A stretch of 64,000 nt of DNA from 55-13 sp964501275. GTDB taxonomy: Bacteria > Armatimonadota > Fimbriimonadia > Fimbriimonadales > Fimbriimonadaceae. Below the pieces are notes generated by a model. It was not told the origin of the DNA. It ran no database searches and was given only the letters and a program-made list of their open reading frames with translations. The stretch covers positions 1 through 64,000 of the forward strand of contig CAZCSP010000005.1 in the NCBI GenBank assembly GCA_964501275.1, read 5' to 3'. The position numbers and the translations under genes are program-made. Shown here one piece after another: positions 15,781 to 24,617 of the stretch; position 1 is the first letter of the stretch; each line of letters starts with the position of its first letter.

Positions 15781-16974
15781 TTACGCATACGAGCTACCCG
15801 CCACGACCCCGAGAGCTTCTCTCCTAGCCGTTCGCTCCTTGGCCACTTGTTGCTCGTAGCCACTGGCCCGATGGGCGGCCAGGGGATCGGCAGGCATGCC
15901 CTTGAGCGTTCTCCAAGTGGCCAGTAGAGGGCGCACGTCCGTTGCGAAGGCGTCCTTTAGGCAGTTCTCGGCGTCCAGGATGTTCATGGTGATCTGGGCG
16001 TTGCCTAGCTTCTCCAAATCCACCAGTTGAGCCTTCAGGAAAAGCTCCTGCGCCGTCGTGATCGTCTGGATCATCGCCTCGATCTTGGGCTTTAGGTTAT
16101 GAGACTGATCGACCATGTAGGCGATATGCCCCGTCTCCAGGCCATGCTGCTCCTCCGCCAAACGGATCGCGAGGAAGATGCGGAAGACGGCGTAGGGGTC
16201 GATGGAGCCGAGGGTCAGGTCGTCGTCGGCGTACTTGCGGTCGTTGAAGTGAAACCCGCCCAGCATCCCCTCATCCAACAGGAAGGCCACGATGTGCTCG
16301 ATGTTGACCCCCTGGAAGTGGTGTCCGGTGTCCACCAAGACCCTCGCCCGAGGCCCGGCGAACTTGGAGAACGCATAGGCCATGCCCCAGTCGGCGATGT
16401 CGGTGTGATAGAAGGCGGGCTCAAACGGCTTGTACTCCACCAGCATCTCCATCTCCTCCGGCATCTGATCGTGCCACCGCTTGAGGGCTTCCTGCATCAG
16501 TCGCTTGCGGCTCAGGATGTCGTCTTGGCCGGGGTAGTTGGTGCCGTCGGCGAACCAGAGGCTCAGCAGATTGGAGCCCACCGCTTTGCCGATTTCGATG
16601 CACTGGCGGATGTGCTCGTCGGCGTGGGTTCGGGCGTCGCAGTTGGGGCTCGCGGCGGATCCGTACTTGTAGATCTGATTCTGGAAAAGGTTGGGGTTGA
16701 TAGAGCCGATGCGGACCCCGTTCCGCTCCGCCTCTGCCTTAACCTCCGCCGGGTCGACTTCCTCTTTAAAATCCCACAAGACATGGACAGCCACGCTGGG
16801 GCAACAACCGGTGAGTCGGTGGACCGTCCCCGCGTCCTGCAACTTCTCTTCAATGGTTGAAGCGGCGGCGGGTTGGAGGAACTTGCCGAACCGCGTCCCG
16901 GTGTCGGCGTAGCCCCAACTTGGGGTCTCGATTTGGAAGGCGTCTAGCTTGGCGAACAGGGCATCTTGATTCAT
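15781..16974 (-). CDS. rhaI: L-rhamnose isomerase (RhaI type)
   Basis: A 397-residue TIM-barrel sugar isomerase of the RhaI family, which converts L-rhamnose to L-rhamnulose using a divalent metal. Metal and substrate blocks are MLVEYKPFEPAFYHTD, VLVDTGHHFQGVNIEH and GGFHFNDRKYADDDLTLGS, with TGHIAYMVDQSHN later. No rhamnulose kinase or aldolase is adjacent, so the pathway is split or the substrate differs. A lipoprotein gene ends 5 bp upstream on the same strand, suggesting one transcript. Confidence 0.87.
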   Translation of the reverse strand: MNQDALFAKLDAFQIETPSWGYADTGTRFGKFLQPAAASTIEEKLQDAGTVHRLTGCCPSVAVHVLWDFKEEVDPAEVKAEAERNGVRIGSINPNLFQNQIYKYGSAASPNCDARTHADEHIRQCIEIGKAVGSNLLSLWFADGTNYPGQDDILSRKRLMQEALKRWHDQMPEEMEMLVEYKPFEPAFYHTDIADWGMAYAFSKFAGPRARVLVDTGHHFQGVNIEHIVAFLLDEGMLGGFHFNDRKYADDDLTLGSIDPYAVFRIFLAIRLAEEQHGLETGHIAYMVDQSHNLKPKIEAMIQTITTAQELFLKAQLVDLEKLGNAQITMNILDAENCLKDAFATDVRPLLATWRTLKGMPADPLAAHRASGYEQQVAKERTARREALGVVAGSSYA

Positions 16975-16979
16975 GGGGT

Positions 16980-17486
16980 TTAAGATTGCTCCTCCATTAT
17001 CTGACGGAAACTCTCGCGCAGTTGGCTGACCTCGCCTCCCGCCTTCTCGATCTCGTCCAGAACCTTTAGCATTTGGCTCTGAATGAACTTGACATACTCG
17101 TTGGATAGGCGATCTGAGAGTGGCCCATCCTCAGCATCGATGGCGGCGGAGTACTCGTCGTCTCGCTTGGTTTGGCCCTCCAGAAGCTCCAGGTAAGCCG
17201 TATTCAACGCCGAGTATTTGGTCGGTGGATTGAGCGCTTTGATCTCGGGTATCAGAGCTTTGAACTTGGCGTTTTGCGTTCGGGCATGCTGTGCCAAGAC
17301 TTTGTACCTTTCGCTTTTGGTCAGGCCAGTCTTGTCCGGTAACTCGGCACTAGATACCTCCTGGGCGACCGCGAAGTACTTCTCGCAAGAGACCTTAAAG
17401 GCGTTTGCATACTCCTGTTCGGTCATCGCTTTGGAGCAGCCAAGCAAGCTCGCCAACAGGCCGATCAATAGGAAAACGCGGACCAT
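16980..17486 (-). CDS. Lipoprotein of unknown function
   Basis: A 168-residue protein with a lipoprotein signal (MVRVFLLIGLLASLLGC, lipobox LLGC with Cys17). The mature part is charged and probably all helical, without a domain I recognise. It would be modified by the Lnt enzyme encoded at 1722-3146. An AGAGGAT stretch just before the ATG can serve as ribosome site. It ends 5 bp before rhaI. Confidence 0.7.
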   Translation of the reverse strand: MVRVFLLIGLLASLLGCSKAMTEQEYANAFKVSCEKYFAVAQEVSSAELPDKTGLTKSERYKVLAQHARTQNAKFKALIPEIKALNPPTKYSALNTAYLELLEGQTKRDDEYSAAIDAEDGPLSDRLSNEYVKFIQSQMLKVLDEIEKAGGEVSQLRESFRQIMEEQS

Positions 17487-17817
17487 ATCCTCTATTGTGG
17501 ACCCAACCCGCGGGTTGTAACCGACCGCCTACTCGTGAATACGAATTCTATGTCCCCATTTAAGCGTACAAACAGGCAAAACCTATTGTGCAAAGACCAC
17601 AAGGCGACTATCATCTTCACTAGCGAGACAACTCGCGCAAACAAAGAGACCTGCATTTGGGCGGCATTGTCCCATCCCTTCCACAGAAAGAAAGATTAGC
17701 CGCCCATTTTTTCTTCAATGGCTCTCCTTTCCTCATCCCCATCTGGGTGTTGTGATCGGCGACAAGGGCGGTGGACATCACATGCCTCTAGCTTGGTCTA
17801 TCCTGCCATCCGGCAAA
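17487..17817. other. Intergenic spacer, 331 bp
   Basis: The spacer lies between the 3' end of the sugar isomerase gene and the lipoprotein gene. GGGCGGC occurs near 17656 and its complement GCCGCCC near 17699, a possible weak hairpin. No gene, REP or clear terminator was recognised. Confidence 0.5.
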
Positions 17818-18567
17818 CTACCAATCCAACATTCGCCGCATTTGAGCTAAGGCTTCGGGGAGTTCCTTTTCATGATCCCCCCAGCCGCACTCCAAACTCA
17901 CCCTGCCCTTGTAATTCAACTCCCGGAGCCGTGCGAAGAAGCCTCTTAGCTCGACGGCCTCGGCTACCTTCCACGTCCTGGTCTGGTCTCCGAGGTGGAC
18001 ATGGGCGGGAATGGTGGGGAGTTCACTTTGCCAGAAGCCATGATCGTCGGGCATCGCTCCCGGCTGATTCAGGATATGGAAGGAATCGGCGGTGTAGGCG
18101 ACGCCTCGGTAGGCGAGCATTCGCGCCAAGTCGCCCAGGAAACAACCCACATTGGTCTCCTCGGGTCGTAGCGATTCGGGAGCGATAACCACCTCATGTT
18201 CCACCCCGATCCGCGAACACAGGTTGGCAGCGTCGAGAAAGTCGTCCTCGGCGGCATCCAGATCGTATCCGGCAGGAGATCGCCGCGCAGCCCCGCTCCC
18301 GATCACCATCACCTTGACCCCCGCCTTCGCCGCCCGAGGAATCACCCGCTCGGCATAGCCCCGAATATCCCCCTTCTCCGGCCCGACCAATCGCAAGTCG
18401 CCGTGGATGAACAGATTGGTTGCTTCCACCGCAAGACCATCGAACTGGGAGTAGTCCGGCTCATCCACTCCCGAGAACAACTGCCCCGCCGGAAGTTCCA
18501 CATAGTCAAACCCCGCTGCCATCACCTGGTGAGCTTGGTTCAGGTTGCAACAAACGCCGAATTTCAT
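17818..18567 (-). CDS. TIM-barrel sugar isomerase/epimerase-like protein
   Basis: A 249-residue protein of the xylose-isomerase-like / AP-endonuclease-2 barrel family. Visible blocks are FDYVELPAGQL, a KVMVIGSGAARRSPAGY strand-loop, VVIAPESLRPEETNVG, AYTADSFHIL, AHVHLGDQTR and RVSLECGW. These supply the usual Glu, Asp and His metal ligands (APE, ADSFH, HVHL, LECG). The substrate is unknown; it may be a sugar or inosose. It stands alone, upstream of rhaI and the lipoprotein gene but 330 bp away. Confidence 0.75.
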   Translation of the reverse strand: MKFGVCCNLNQAHQVMAAGFDYVELPAGQLFSGVDEPDYSQFDGLAVEATNLFIHGDLRLVGPEKGDIRGYAERVIPRAAKAGVKVMVIGSGAARRSPAGYDLDAAEDDFLDAANLCSRIGVEHEVVIAPESLRPEETNVGCFLGDLARMLAYRGVAYTADSFHILNQPGAMPDDHGFWQSELPTIPAHVHLGDQTRTWKVAEAVELRGFFARLRELNYKGRVSLECGWGDHEKELPEALAQMRRMLDW

Positions 18568-18614
18568 AGTTGTTTTAAGGGAATGAGGGAGTAATGCAAT
18601 AAGGGAGATCGAAA

Positions 18615-18802
18615 CACGGCGTCATGGTGAGCGAGAGCGGCCCGAGTGTTTTGTTGGGCAGAGCGCTCTACGCCGCGAAGTCGAACCACCTCACCTACTT
18701 GTAGGTTGGGAAGAGACTACGAACGGGTGGGGTCCTTCGACTCGCGACGAGCAATCGGCCTAACTACAAACTTCTCCTTGCTCGCTCAGGATGACGCCGT
18801 GC
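18615..18802. repeat. ~190-bp MITE-like repeat with 21-bp inverted ends (copy 1)
   Basis: The left end CACGGCGTCATGGTGAGCGA and the right end complement CACGGCGTCATCCTGAGCGA differ at two bases. The body contains GAAGTCGAACCACCTC and GGTCCTTCGACTCGCGA, so the whole unit can fold back. A second copy at 62332-62517 is about 85-90% identical by eye. There is no coding capacity. Similar repeats containing a 'CGACTCGC...GCTCAGGATGACG' string are known in several bacterial phyla. Confidence 0.85.
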
Positions 18803-18867
18803 TACTGAGAAAGTATTTATAAAAAGACATTCCCTAACTGCCTCCGTCCCTTTTTCCCTGGCATCCC

Positions 18868-19188
18868 CTACTTCTGCGCCTTCACCCAGCCTTCAAACGC
18901 CTTCACCTGTGCGGCGGCCGGCTTGGGCATCCCCTTGGGAGGCATGTGACCTTCTTTAACCTCTTTCAGAGACTTTTTCAGCACCGCCAGATTCTTCTTG
19001 GCGTCGGCTTCAGTCTTGATTTTGGCCAAGTCCACCTTATCGGGCGAGTTTGGTCCGGTGTGACAGGCCAGACAGCTCTTCTTGATCAGAGGCTGGACGT
19101 CTTTAACAAACGTCGGCTTGGAGGGTTTGGTCTGGAAACCGACGGCAAAAGCCGAGAGGACGAGCATCGCAACGACAACACGCTTCAT
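18868..19188 (-). CDS. Small exported single-haem cytochrome-like protein
   Basis: A 106-residue protein with a signal peptide (MLVLSAFAVGFQT) and one haem motif, SCLACHTGPN (about residues 37-46), then a lysine-rich helix and GHMPPKGMPKP. The last block matches the MPPKGMPxP segment after the haem in the DUF1592 protein at 11031-13412, so it is a minimal relative of the planctomycete-cytochrome domain. TAAAGT lies 9 nt before the ATG. It may be an electron carrier at the cell surface. Confidence 0.75.
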   Translation of the reverse strand: MKRVVVAMLVLSAFAVGFQTKPSKPTFVKDVQPLIKKSCLACHTGPNSPDKVDLAKIKTEADAKKNLAVLKKSLKEVKEGHMPPKGMPKPAAAQVKAFEGWVKAQK

Positions 19189-19245
19189 AACCCCCGCACT
19201 TTATCACAGAGACGGTCAAATGGGAATACGAGGCTGCGGGAAAAT

Positions 19246-19276
19246 CTGTAGGCGGCGGATGCATTGTGCCGCCGTC
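19246..19276. repeat. REP2 palindrome (31 bp)
   Basis: CTGTAGGCGGCGGATGCATT then GTGCCGCCGTC. The core GGCGGC/GCCGCC arms surround a conserved ATGCAT. It is the first of two direct copies on this side of the broken transposase gene at 19368-19859. Confidence 0.85.
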
Positions 19277-19330
19277 TCCGCCGCAACCCCCCAGGTTAAA
19301 GAAAAATGTAGCGTTTGGTTGGAAGGAAAT

Positions 19331-19361
19331 CTGTAGGCGGCGGTTGCATCGTGCCGCCGTC
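19331..19361. repeat. REP2 palindrome (31 bp)
   Basis: The second direct copy, 85 bp after the first, with two substitutions (GGTTGCATCG core). It lies 6 bp from the 3' end of the REP-associated transposase gene. Confidence 0.85.
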
Positions 19362-19367
19362 TCGCCG

Positions 19368-19859
19368 TTATCCAAAGAAGATTTCAAGCAACATCTCCCT
19401 TCTATCCTCCCCCACAACGCCCGTGTATGGATACTCCATCGGATCGTCGACCAGTCCTGCTCTCACTGGATTCATGGCGGTATACCGTGCCTGCCCCCTC
19501 CAATCTTCACCCGACCGAACGATGTGATCGTAGAAGTTCTCCTGAAACTTGCCTGACGCCTTCAGCATTGTCAACAAGATGCCGCCTCTGGTTTTGAACT
19601 TCTCTACCGGCGTTAAGGTGTCCGCATGGTCCGACATCCCTTGCACCATGAGATGCAAGTGGTCCGGCATGAACGTGTAGATGGGGGCTCGACAACCATG
19701 CTTGGGTATCTCGTCGTGAAGGATAGCTTCAAGACCTCGCACTGTCCTCTAGTCCGTGAAGAGTCGCATCTTATCTTGGACGCATACCGTGTATGCCACC
19801 GTTTTCCGGCCAGCGTACTCTTCCCGTGGCAACCGGTGTGGGCGACGGATCCTTTGCAT
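19368..19859 (-). pseudogene. REP-associated tyrosine transposase interrupted by an amber codon
   Basis: Read from an ATG at 19859, the first 36 codons give a good Y1_Tnp N-terminus (MQRIRRPHRLPREEYAGRKT, then VAYTVCVQDKMRLFTD). A TAG at 19751-19749 interrupts it, and the same frame continues through the HUH block FMPDHLHLMV and the tyrosine block ARYTAMNPVRAGL to 19368. Total length is 163 codons with one internal stop. The downstream part alone could be read from GTG 19742 but would lack the first strand of the fold. The gene is flanked by two REP2 copies on each side in opposite orientation, so it is the partner of the REP2 family. Confidence 0.85.
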
Positions 19860-19905
19860 ACTGATACATTATTCACCGTTTGGATTGGTGACAAGCCTGC
19901 GGCGT

Positions 19906-19936
19906 AACGGCGGCACAATGCATCCACCGCCTACAG
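19906..19936. repeat. REP2 palindrome, inverted orientation
   Basis: AACGGCGGCACAATGCATCC then ACCGCCTACAG, the reverse orientation of 19246-19276 with one or two changes. It lies just upstream of the broken transposase gene. Confidence 0.85.
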
Positions 19937-19978
19937 AATGACACCTACGCCAGTGGATTAATGACAAGTCTGCGGAGT

Positions 19979-20009
19979 GACGGCGGCACAATGCATCCGC
20001 CGCCTACAC
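19979..20009. repeat. REP2 palindrome, inverted orientation, overlapping a gene end
   Basis: A perfect REP2 copy in inverted orientation. Its right end runs over the last codons and stop of the receiver-domain gene (20004-20309), so the present C-terminus of that protein abuts or is set by the insertion. Confidence 0.85.
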
Positions 20010-20309
20010 AACGGCCGTTGGGCCAGTCAGCCACCCACCCCCCCCAGGCGGTCCCGACCTTCGTCCCAAAACCATCACCCTCACCCCCGCCAACTCTGGA
20101 TCGCCCGCAATTTCGGCCTCGATTTCGGCTGTCGTGGGGTCGGTGTAGTCGCCGTCGATCACCAGCATGTCAAATTTCTCCGCCCGTAACGTATCCAGAA
20201 CCCCCCGATGGTCCGAAGTCAACTGAACCTCATACCCCTGCCGCTGGAGATTCACCTCGATCAGGCGCAAGATATGCCGCTCGTCGTCGCAAATGAGAAC
20301 TCGGGCCAT
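20004..20309 (-). CDS. Stand-alone response-regulator receiver domain, C-terminally altered
   Basis: A 101-residue CheY-like receiver. MARVLICDDERHI provides the acidic pair (D8, D9) and KFDMLVIDGDYTD the phospho-acceptor Asp (about residue 52). The region where the conserved Lys and last helix should be reads VMVLGRRSGPPGGGG and then stops inside a REP2 copy. Receivers normally have 115-120 residues, so the final strand and helix are missing or replaced. No output domain or kinase is nearby. It may be a decaying gene. Confidence 0.7.
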   Translation of the reverse strand: MARVLICDDERHILRLIEVNLQRQGYEVQLTSDHRGVLDTLRAEKFDMLVIDGDYTDPTTAEIEAEIAGDPELAGVRVMVLGRRSGPPGGGGWLTGPTAVV

Positions 20310-20488
20310 GAGGTTATTTTAGACGGCGTTGCGGGGGAACGGTATTGTAGCATGGCGGCATTACGGTCGGATCGCGAACCTATCTGCGCCCATCTGTGTA
20401 AATCTGTGGTTCCTCAATGCCATAACACCGCAATGCCGAAAAGCCGTCTCCCGAAGTAAACTCCCTCCCAAACCGACAGGAGACAACG

Positions 20489-21649
20489 ATGCCTCGATAC
20501 CATGCCCTCGGCCAATTGCCCCGCAAGCACCACATCCAATTCCGACAGCCCAATGGGAAGCTCTATACCGAGCAACTCATCAGCACCCACGGGTTTAGCG
20601 GGCCGATGTCTACCACCTACCACATCAACCAGCCTACCGAGGTTAGCTCCTGGGAGGACATGGGCATGGTGCAGCCGACGTTCTTGGAGTCGGAACCACT
20701 CCATCACCGCCACCTGAAAACCCGCCGGATGTCTCCCAAGGGCGATGCGGTGACCGGGCGGATTCCGTTGATGGGCAATCGGGATGTCATCTGGTTCCAG
20801 GCCAACATCGCCGACCAGATGGACTACCTCTACAAGAACGCCGAGGGCGATGAGATCCTCTTCATCCACAACGGCTCGGGGCGGATGGAGTCGATGTATG
20901 GGGATGTGCCGTTCACCCCGGGCGACTACATCGTGGTGCCGCGCGGAACCATTTACAAGCTGGTTTTCGACGAACTCCCCGTCGCCATGATCGCCATCGA
21001 GAGCCACGGACAGGTCACCACCCCCAAGCGGTACCGCAACGACTACGGCCAGTTCCTGGAGCACGCCCCCTATAAAGAGCGCGACTTCCGCCCGCCGACC
21101 AACCTCGTCACCCATGACGAAACCGGCGAGTTCGCGGTCCATGTGAAGGCGCGGGGGCGGATGACGAAGTACGTCCACCCCTACCACCCGTTCGACATCA
21201 TCGGTTGGGATGGCTACGTCTTCCCCTACGCCTTCAACATCAACGACTTCCAGCCGATCACCGGCAAACTCCACATGCCCCCGCCCATCCACCAGACCTT
21301 CCAGGGTGCGGGCTTCGTCATCTGCTCCTTCTGTCCCCGAATGCTCGACTACCACCCCGAAGCCATCGTGGTCCCCTACAACCACTCGAACGTAGACTCG
21401 GACGAGGTCCTGTACTACTGCAACGACAAGTTCGGCTCCCGCAAGGGGATCGAGGAAGGCAGCATCACCATCCACCCCCTGGGCATCCCCCACGGCCCCC
21501 AACCCGGAGCCACCGAAGCCAGCATCGGCGCCACCAAGACCGAAGAATTGGCGGTGATGCTGGATACCTATGCGCCATTGAGCCTCACCAAAGAGGCGCT
21601 GGAGATCGAGGATCCGGGTTACTGGGAGAGTTGGAAGACGGGGCGGTGA
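20489..21649 (+). CDS. hmgA: Homogentisate 1,2-dioxygenase
   Basis: A 386-residue non-haem Fe(II) dioxygenase that opens the ring of homogentisate in tyrosine/phenylalanine breakdown. The iron site is visible as YNHSNVDSDEVLYYC (His and Glu) and HPLGIPHGP (second His). Cupin strands (GDEILFIHNGSGRMES, PGDYIVVPRGT) come before it. The length fits the shorter bacterial subgroup. A strong ribosome site, CAGGAG, sits 7 nt before the ATG. No other tyrosine-degradation genes are adjacent. The gene ends in a long palindrome shared with convergent dtd. Confidence 0.9.
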   Translation: MPRYHALGQLPRKHHIQFRQPNGKLYTEQLISTHGFSGPMSTTYHINQPTEVSSWEDMGMVQPTFLESEPLHHRHLKTRRMSPKGDAVTGRIPLMGNRDVIWFQANIADQMDYLYKNAEGDEILFIHNGSGRMESMYGDVPFTPGDYIVVPRGTIYKLVFDELPVAMIAIESHGQVTTPKRYRNDYGQFLEHAPYKERDFRPPTNLVTHDETGEFAVHVKARGRMTKYVHPYHPFDIIGWDGYVFPYAFNINDFQPITGKLHMPPPIHQTFQGAGFVICSFCPRMLDYHPEAIVVPYNHSNVDSDEVLYYCNDKFGSRKGIEEGSITIHPLGIPHGPQPGATEASIGATKTEELAVMLDTYAPLSLTKEALEIEDPGYWESWKTGR

Positions 21650-21650
21650 A

Positions 21651-21735
21651 GGAGGGCGTTAGGCCTTGGGCATTCGGTGTTAGGATAGTCGGAAATGTCC
21701 ATGCCTAACACCGAACACCCATCGCCTAACACCTC
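21651..21735. repeat. Gene-end palindrome between hmgA and dtd
   Basis: Two ~33-nt arms, each with GTTAGG words around TTCGGTGTTAGG, face each other and fill the space between the convergent stops. The word CTAACACCGAACACC is not repeated elsewhere in the window. It may act as a bidirectional terminator, although there is no T-tract. Confidence 0.6.
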
Positions 21736-21737
21736 CC

Positions 21738-22175
21738 CTACCTCGTCTCCACCACCAACGTCACCGGCCCCTCGTTGCAGATTGCGACCCTCATGTCCGC
21801 CCCGAACTCGCCGGTGTATACCACCACGCCTAGTTTCCTGAGTTCGGCCACAAACCGCTCAAATAGTTCCAGCCCCTTCTCAAAGCCCGCCGACTCGGTG
21901 AAGCTGGGACGGCGTTGGCTGGCGTCGCCGTAGACGGTGAAGTTGGAGACCGCCAATACCTCCCCCTCGACCGCCGACAGGGCCAGGTTGATCTTGCCAT
22001 CGGCGTCGTTGAAGACCCTCATCCCGTGAATGCGGTCGGCCAGCTTCTGGGCGTCCTCTACCGTGTCGTCCCGATGGACCCCCACCAAGGCCACCAGCCC
22101 CAATCCCATCTGGCAAACCAACCGCTCCCCAACCCCCACCGCCGCCGAAGAGACTCGCTGAACTACTGCGCGCAT
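21738..22175 (-). CDS. dtd: D-aminoacyl-tRNA deacylase
   Basis: A 145-residue proofreading enzyme that frees tRNA from D-amino acids and glycine. The start is MRAVVQRVSSAAV (ATG at 22175; the frame is open further but not conserved). The first active-site motif appears as SNFTVYGDASQRRPSF (family SQxTLxG...RPSF). The second appears as NEGPVTLV (family NxGPVT). It is a single gene between two long palindromes and convergent with hmgA. Confidence 0.9.
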   Translation of the reverse strand: MRAVVQRVSSAAVGVGERLVCQMGLGLVALVGVHRDDTVEDAQKLADRIHGMRVFNDADGKINLALSAVEGEVLAVSNFTVYGDASQRRPSFTESAGFEKGLELFERFVAELRKLGVVVYTGEFGADMRVAICNEGPVTLVVETR

Positions 22176-22187
22176 GGGGGAAAGATA

Positions 22188-22312
22188 CCTTTGGGGAACG
22201 GCGTTGCGGTGTTTCGGTATTGCGGCATTGGGCAAGGCGGATTGGTCCGATAAGTCAGATACGTCAGGTCAAAAAGCCGTAGAACCGCAACACCGAAATG
22301 CCGCAACGCCCC
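22188..22312. repeat. Gene-boundary palindrome between dtd and rel
   Basis: The left arm GGCGTTGCGGTGTTTCGGTA and the complementary right arm ending CCGAAATGCCGCAACGCC pair over ~26 bp with three mismatches. The loop holds GTCCGATAAGTCAGATACGT, a word that recurs near 36375 and 61562. Rel ends just downstream, so this may be its terminator as well as the dtd leader. Confidence 0.6.
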
Positions 22313-22314
22313 AC

Positions 22315-24549
22315 CTACTTGGAAGCCGTCCGCCCAAACATCCGCAGAATCGAGATCACGTCCGTGAAGTTGCTGATCTTGGTCATGACTTGTTGAAGCT
22401 GTTGCGTGTCTGTCACGTCGATCGTCACCTCGATTTCCGCCGTGTGGTTGGGGAGGGTTTTGATTTTGGCGGCGGAGACGTTGGTTTTGGCTTCGCCGAA
22501 GATCGTGCTGATGTCCATCAGGAGCCCCTGTCGATTCACGGTAATGATCTTCACCGCCACCGCATACTGGCTCCCATCCGGCGGCCAATCGTAGTGCAAC
22601 AGCCGCTCCGGCTCGTTGGTCATGTAGCTCATCGCATTCGGGCAAACCCGACGATGCAACATGATCCCCCGCCCCCGTGTCACATAGCCCACCACCTCGT
22701 CGCCGGGAATCGGGCTGCAACACTTCGCCCGATTCACCATCACATTGTCGATGCCGCTCGTGACCAGGGTGATCTTCCCTTCTTTGGTCCGATTGACCTC
22801 GATCCGGTCCGCGCTGGGAACCTCCTGGACCGTTCCCCGAAGCTTGGAGATAATCCCCTGCACCGAAGACAGCCCAAGCCCAACCCTCGCCAAAACGTCG
22901 GTCCCGTTCTCGCATCCCGTGATCTGGGGGGCCAATGCGTTCAACTTATCGTCGCCTAAGAACTGCTTGGGGTCCAAGCCTATGGACCGCAACTCTTTCT
23001 CCAACATATCCCGCCCCCGCGAGGCGTCGTCGGACTTGCTTACCTTGCGGAAGTGGGCGCGAAGCTTATTGCGGGTGTGGGCCGACTTGACGAACTTGAG
23101 CCAATCTGCGCTGGGGGAGGCGTTGGAACGGGTGATGAGTTCGATCACATCGCCGTTCTTCAGCACCGTGTTCAAAGGCACCAGGCTCCCATTCACCTTC
23201 GCCCCGATCAAAGTCATTCCAAGCTGGGTGTGAACCCGGAAGGCGAAATCCACCGGGGACGACCCCTTGGGCAAGTCGATCACGTCGCCCTTCGGCGTGA
23301 AGACGAACACCTGTTCGCTGAACAAATCCGTGGAGATGGAGCGAAGGAAATCGGAGGACATCCGAGCGTCGCTCGACCAGTCGAAAAGCTGTTCGCGGAG
23401 GTTCTTCAGCCTCTTCGTCTCATCCAGCGAGGCCTTCCCTTCCTTGTAGGTCCAGTGCGCCGCCACGCCAAACTCGGCCACCTGGTGCATCTCCATCGTC
23501 CGAATCTGCACCTCCAATGGCCCCCCATGCGGCCCCAACACTTTGGTGTGGAGCGACTGGTAGCCGTTGGGCTTGGGCTTGCCGATGTAGTCGTAAAACA
23601 GGCCGGGGATCGGAACCCAGAGGTCGTGGACGATGCCCAGCGCCACATAACAGTCGGACGTGTCCTCCACGATGATCCGCAGGGCGAGCAGGTCGTAGAT
23701 CTCCTCAAACTTCAGCCCCTGCTTCACCATCTTGTTGAAGATCGAATACAGGTGCTTGGGCCGGCCACGCACGTCCAAGAGCGTCAACCCCTTCTTCTCC
23801 GCCCGATTCTTTAGCTGGACGATCGACTCCGCCAACTCCTCTTCCCTCTGCCCCCGAGTCTTTGCGACCAGTTCGCTGACCTGCTGAAACTCAGCGGGAT
23901 GCAGGTGCTTGAAAGCCAAATCCTCCAACTGCCACTTGATCTGCCAGATGCCCAGGCGCGCGGAGAGAGGGGCGAACACGTCCAGCGTCTCGTTCGCAAT
24001 CCGGGTTCGCTTCTCGGGAGGAAGAGCGTCGAGAGTTTGCATGTTGTGCAGGCGGTCGGCCAGTTTGATGACCATCACCCGAAAGTCGCTGGCCATCGCG
24101 AGGAGCATCTTGCGCAGGCTCTCTCCCGCCCGAGTCGCCTCCGCCGCCGCCTTCTGCCGCTCCGACATCTCGGAAACGGCCCGAAACTTCAGCTTGGTGA
24201 CGCCCTCCACCAGGCTCGTTACATCCTCCCCGAAGTGCTTAGTGATGAACTCCGCCGTGTACTCGGGGTTGTCCTCGATCACGTCGTGGAGGAGGCCTGC
24301 GCAGATGGTCTCGTCGTCCATCCTCAGGTCGGCCAGGATATGGGCCACGGCTAGTGGGTGGAGGATATAGGGTTCGCCGCTCGATCGCTGCTGTCCGGCA
24401 TGGGCCTGCTCGGCGATGAAGTAGGCATAGCGGATCTTTTTGATATCCGCCTCATGCCGCTCACGACGAATGTGCTCGAGCAACTCATGCAGCTGATCGG
24501 GCTCCTCCCAGTCGTGACTAATCTCATAGGCCGCTACCATCGGGACCAC
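22315..24549 (-). CDS. rel: Bifunctional (p)ppGpp synthetase/hydrolase
   Basis: A 744-residue RelA/SpoT enzyme making and degrading the (p)ppGpp alarmone. The N-terminal HD hydrolase looks intact (YILHPLAVAHIL, GLLHDVIED, IKLADRLHNM). The synthetase carries FYDYIGKPKPNGYQSLHTKV and LEVQIRTMEMHQVAEFG. A TGS domain follows (VFVFTPKGDVIDLPKGSSPV), then a helical segment, a conserved-cysteine region (NRAKCCSPIPGDEVVGYV) and a C-terminal ACT domain. Order and length are canonical. It is single-copy in this window and bounded by palindromes on both sides. Confidence 0.93.
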   Translation of the reverse strand: MVPMVAAYEISHDWEEPDQLHELLEHIRRERHEADIKKIRYAYFIAEQAHAGQQRSSGEPYILHPLAVAHILADLRMDDETICAGLLHDVIEDNPEYTAEFITKHFGEDVTSLVEGVTKLKFRAVSEMSERQKAAAEATRAGESLRKMLLAMASDFRVMVIKLADRLHNMQTLDALPPEKRTRIANETLDVFAPLSARLGIWQIKWQLEDLAFKHLHPAEFQQVSELVAKTRGQREEELAESIVQLKNRAEKKGLTLLDVRGRPKHLYSIFNKMVKQGLKFEEIYDLLALRIIVEDTSDCYVALGIVHDLWVPIPGLFYDYIGKPKPNGYQSLHTKVLGPHGGPLEVQIRTMEMHQVAEFGVAAHWTYKEGKASLDETKRLKNLREQLFDWSSDARMSSDFLRSISTDLFSEQVFVFTPKGDVIDLPKGSSPVDFAFRVHTQLGMTLIGAKVNGSLVPLNTVLKNGDVIELITRSNASPSADWLKFVKSAHTRNKLRAHFRKVSKSDDASRGRDMLEKELRSIGLDPKQFLGDDKLNALAPQITGCENGTDVLARVGLGLSSVQGIISKLRGTVQEVPSADRIEVNRTKEGKITLVTSGIDNVMVNRAKCCSPIPGDEVVGYVTRGRGIMLHRRVCPNAMSYMTNEPERLLHYDWPPDGSQYAVAVKIITVNRQGLLMDISTIFGEAKTNVSAAKIKTLPNHTAEIEVTIDVTDTQQLQQVMTKISNFTDVISILRMFGRTASK

Positions 24550-24617
24550 TCATCCATGTTGGCCTGCAAGCGGCGCTGCTTGAAGGTTATTCAGTATATC
24601 GCAGGCTGGCACAGGGC

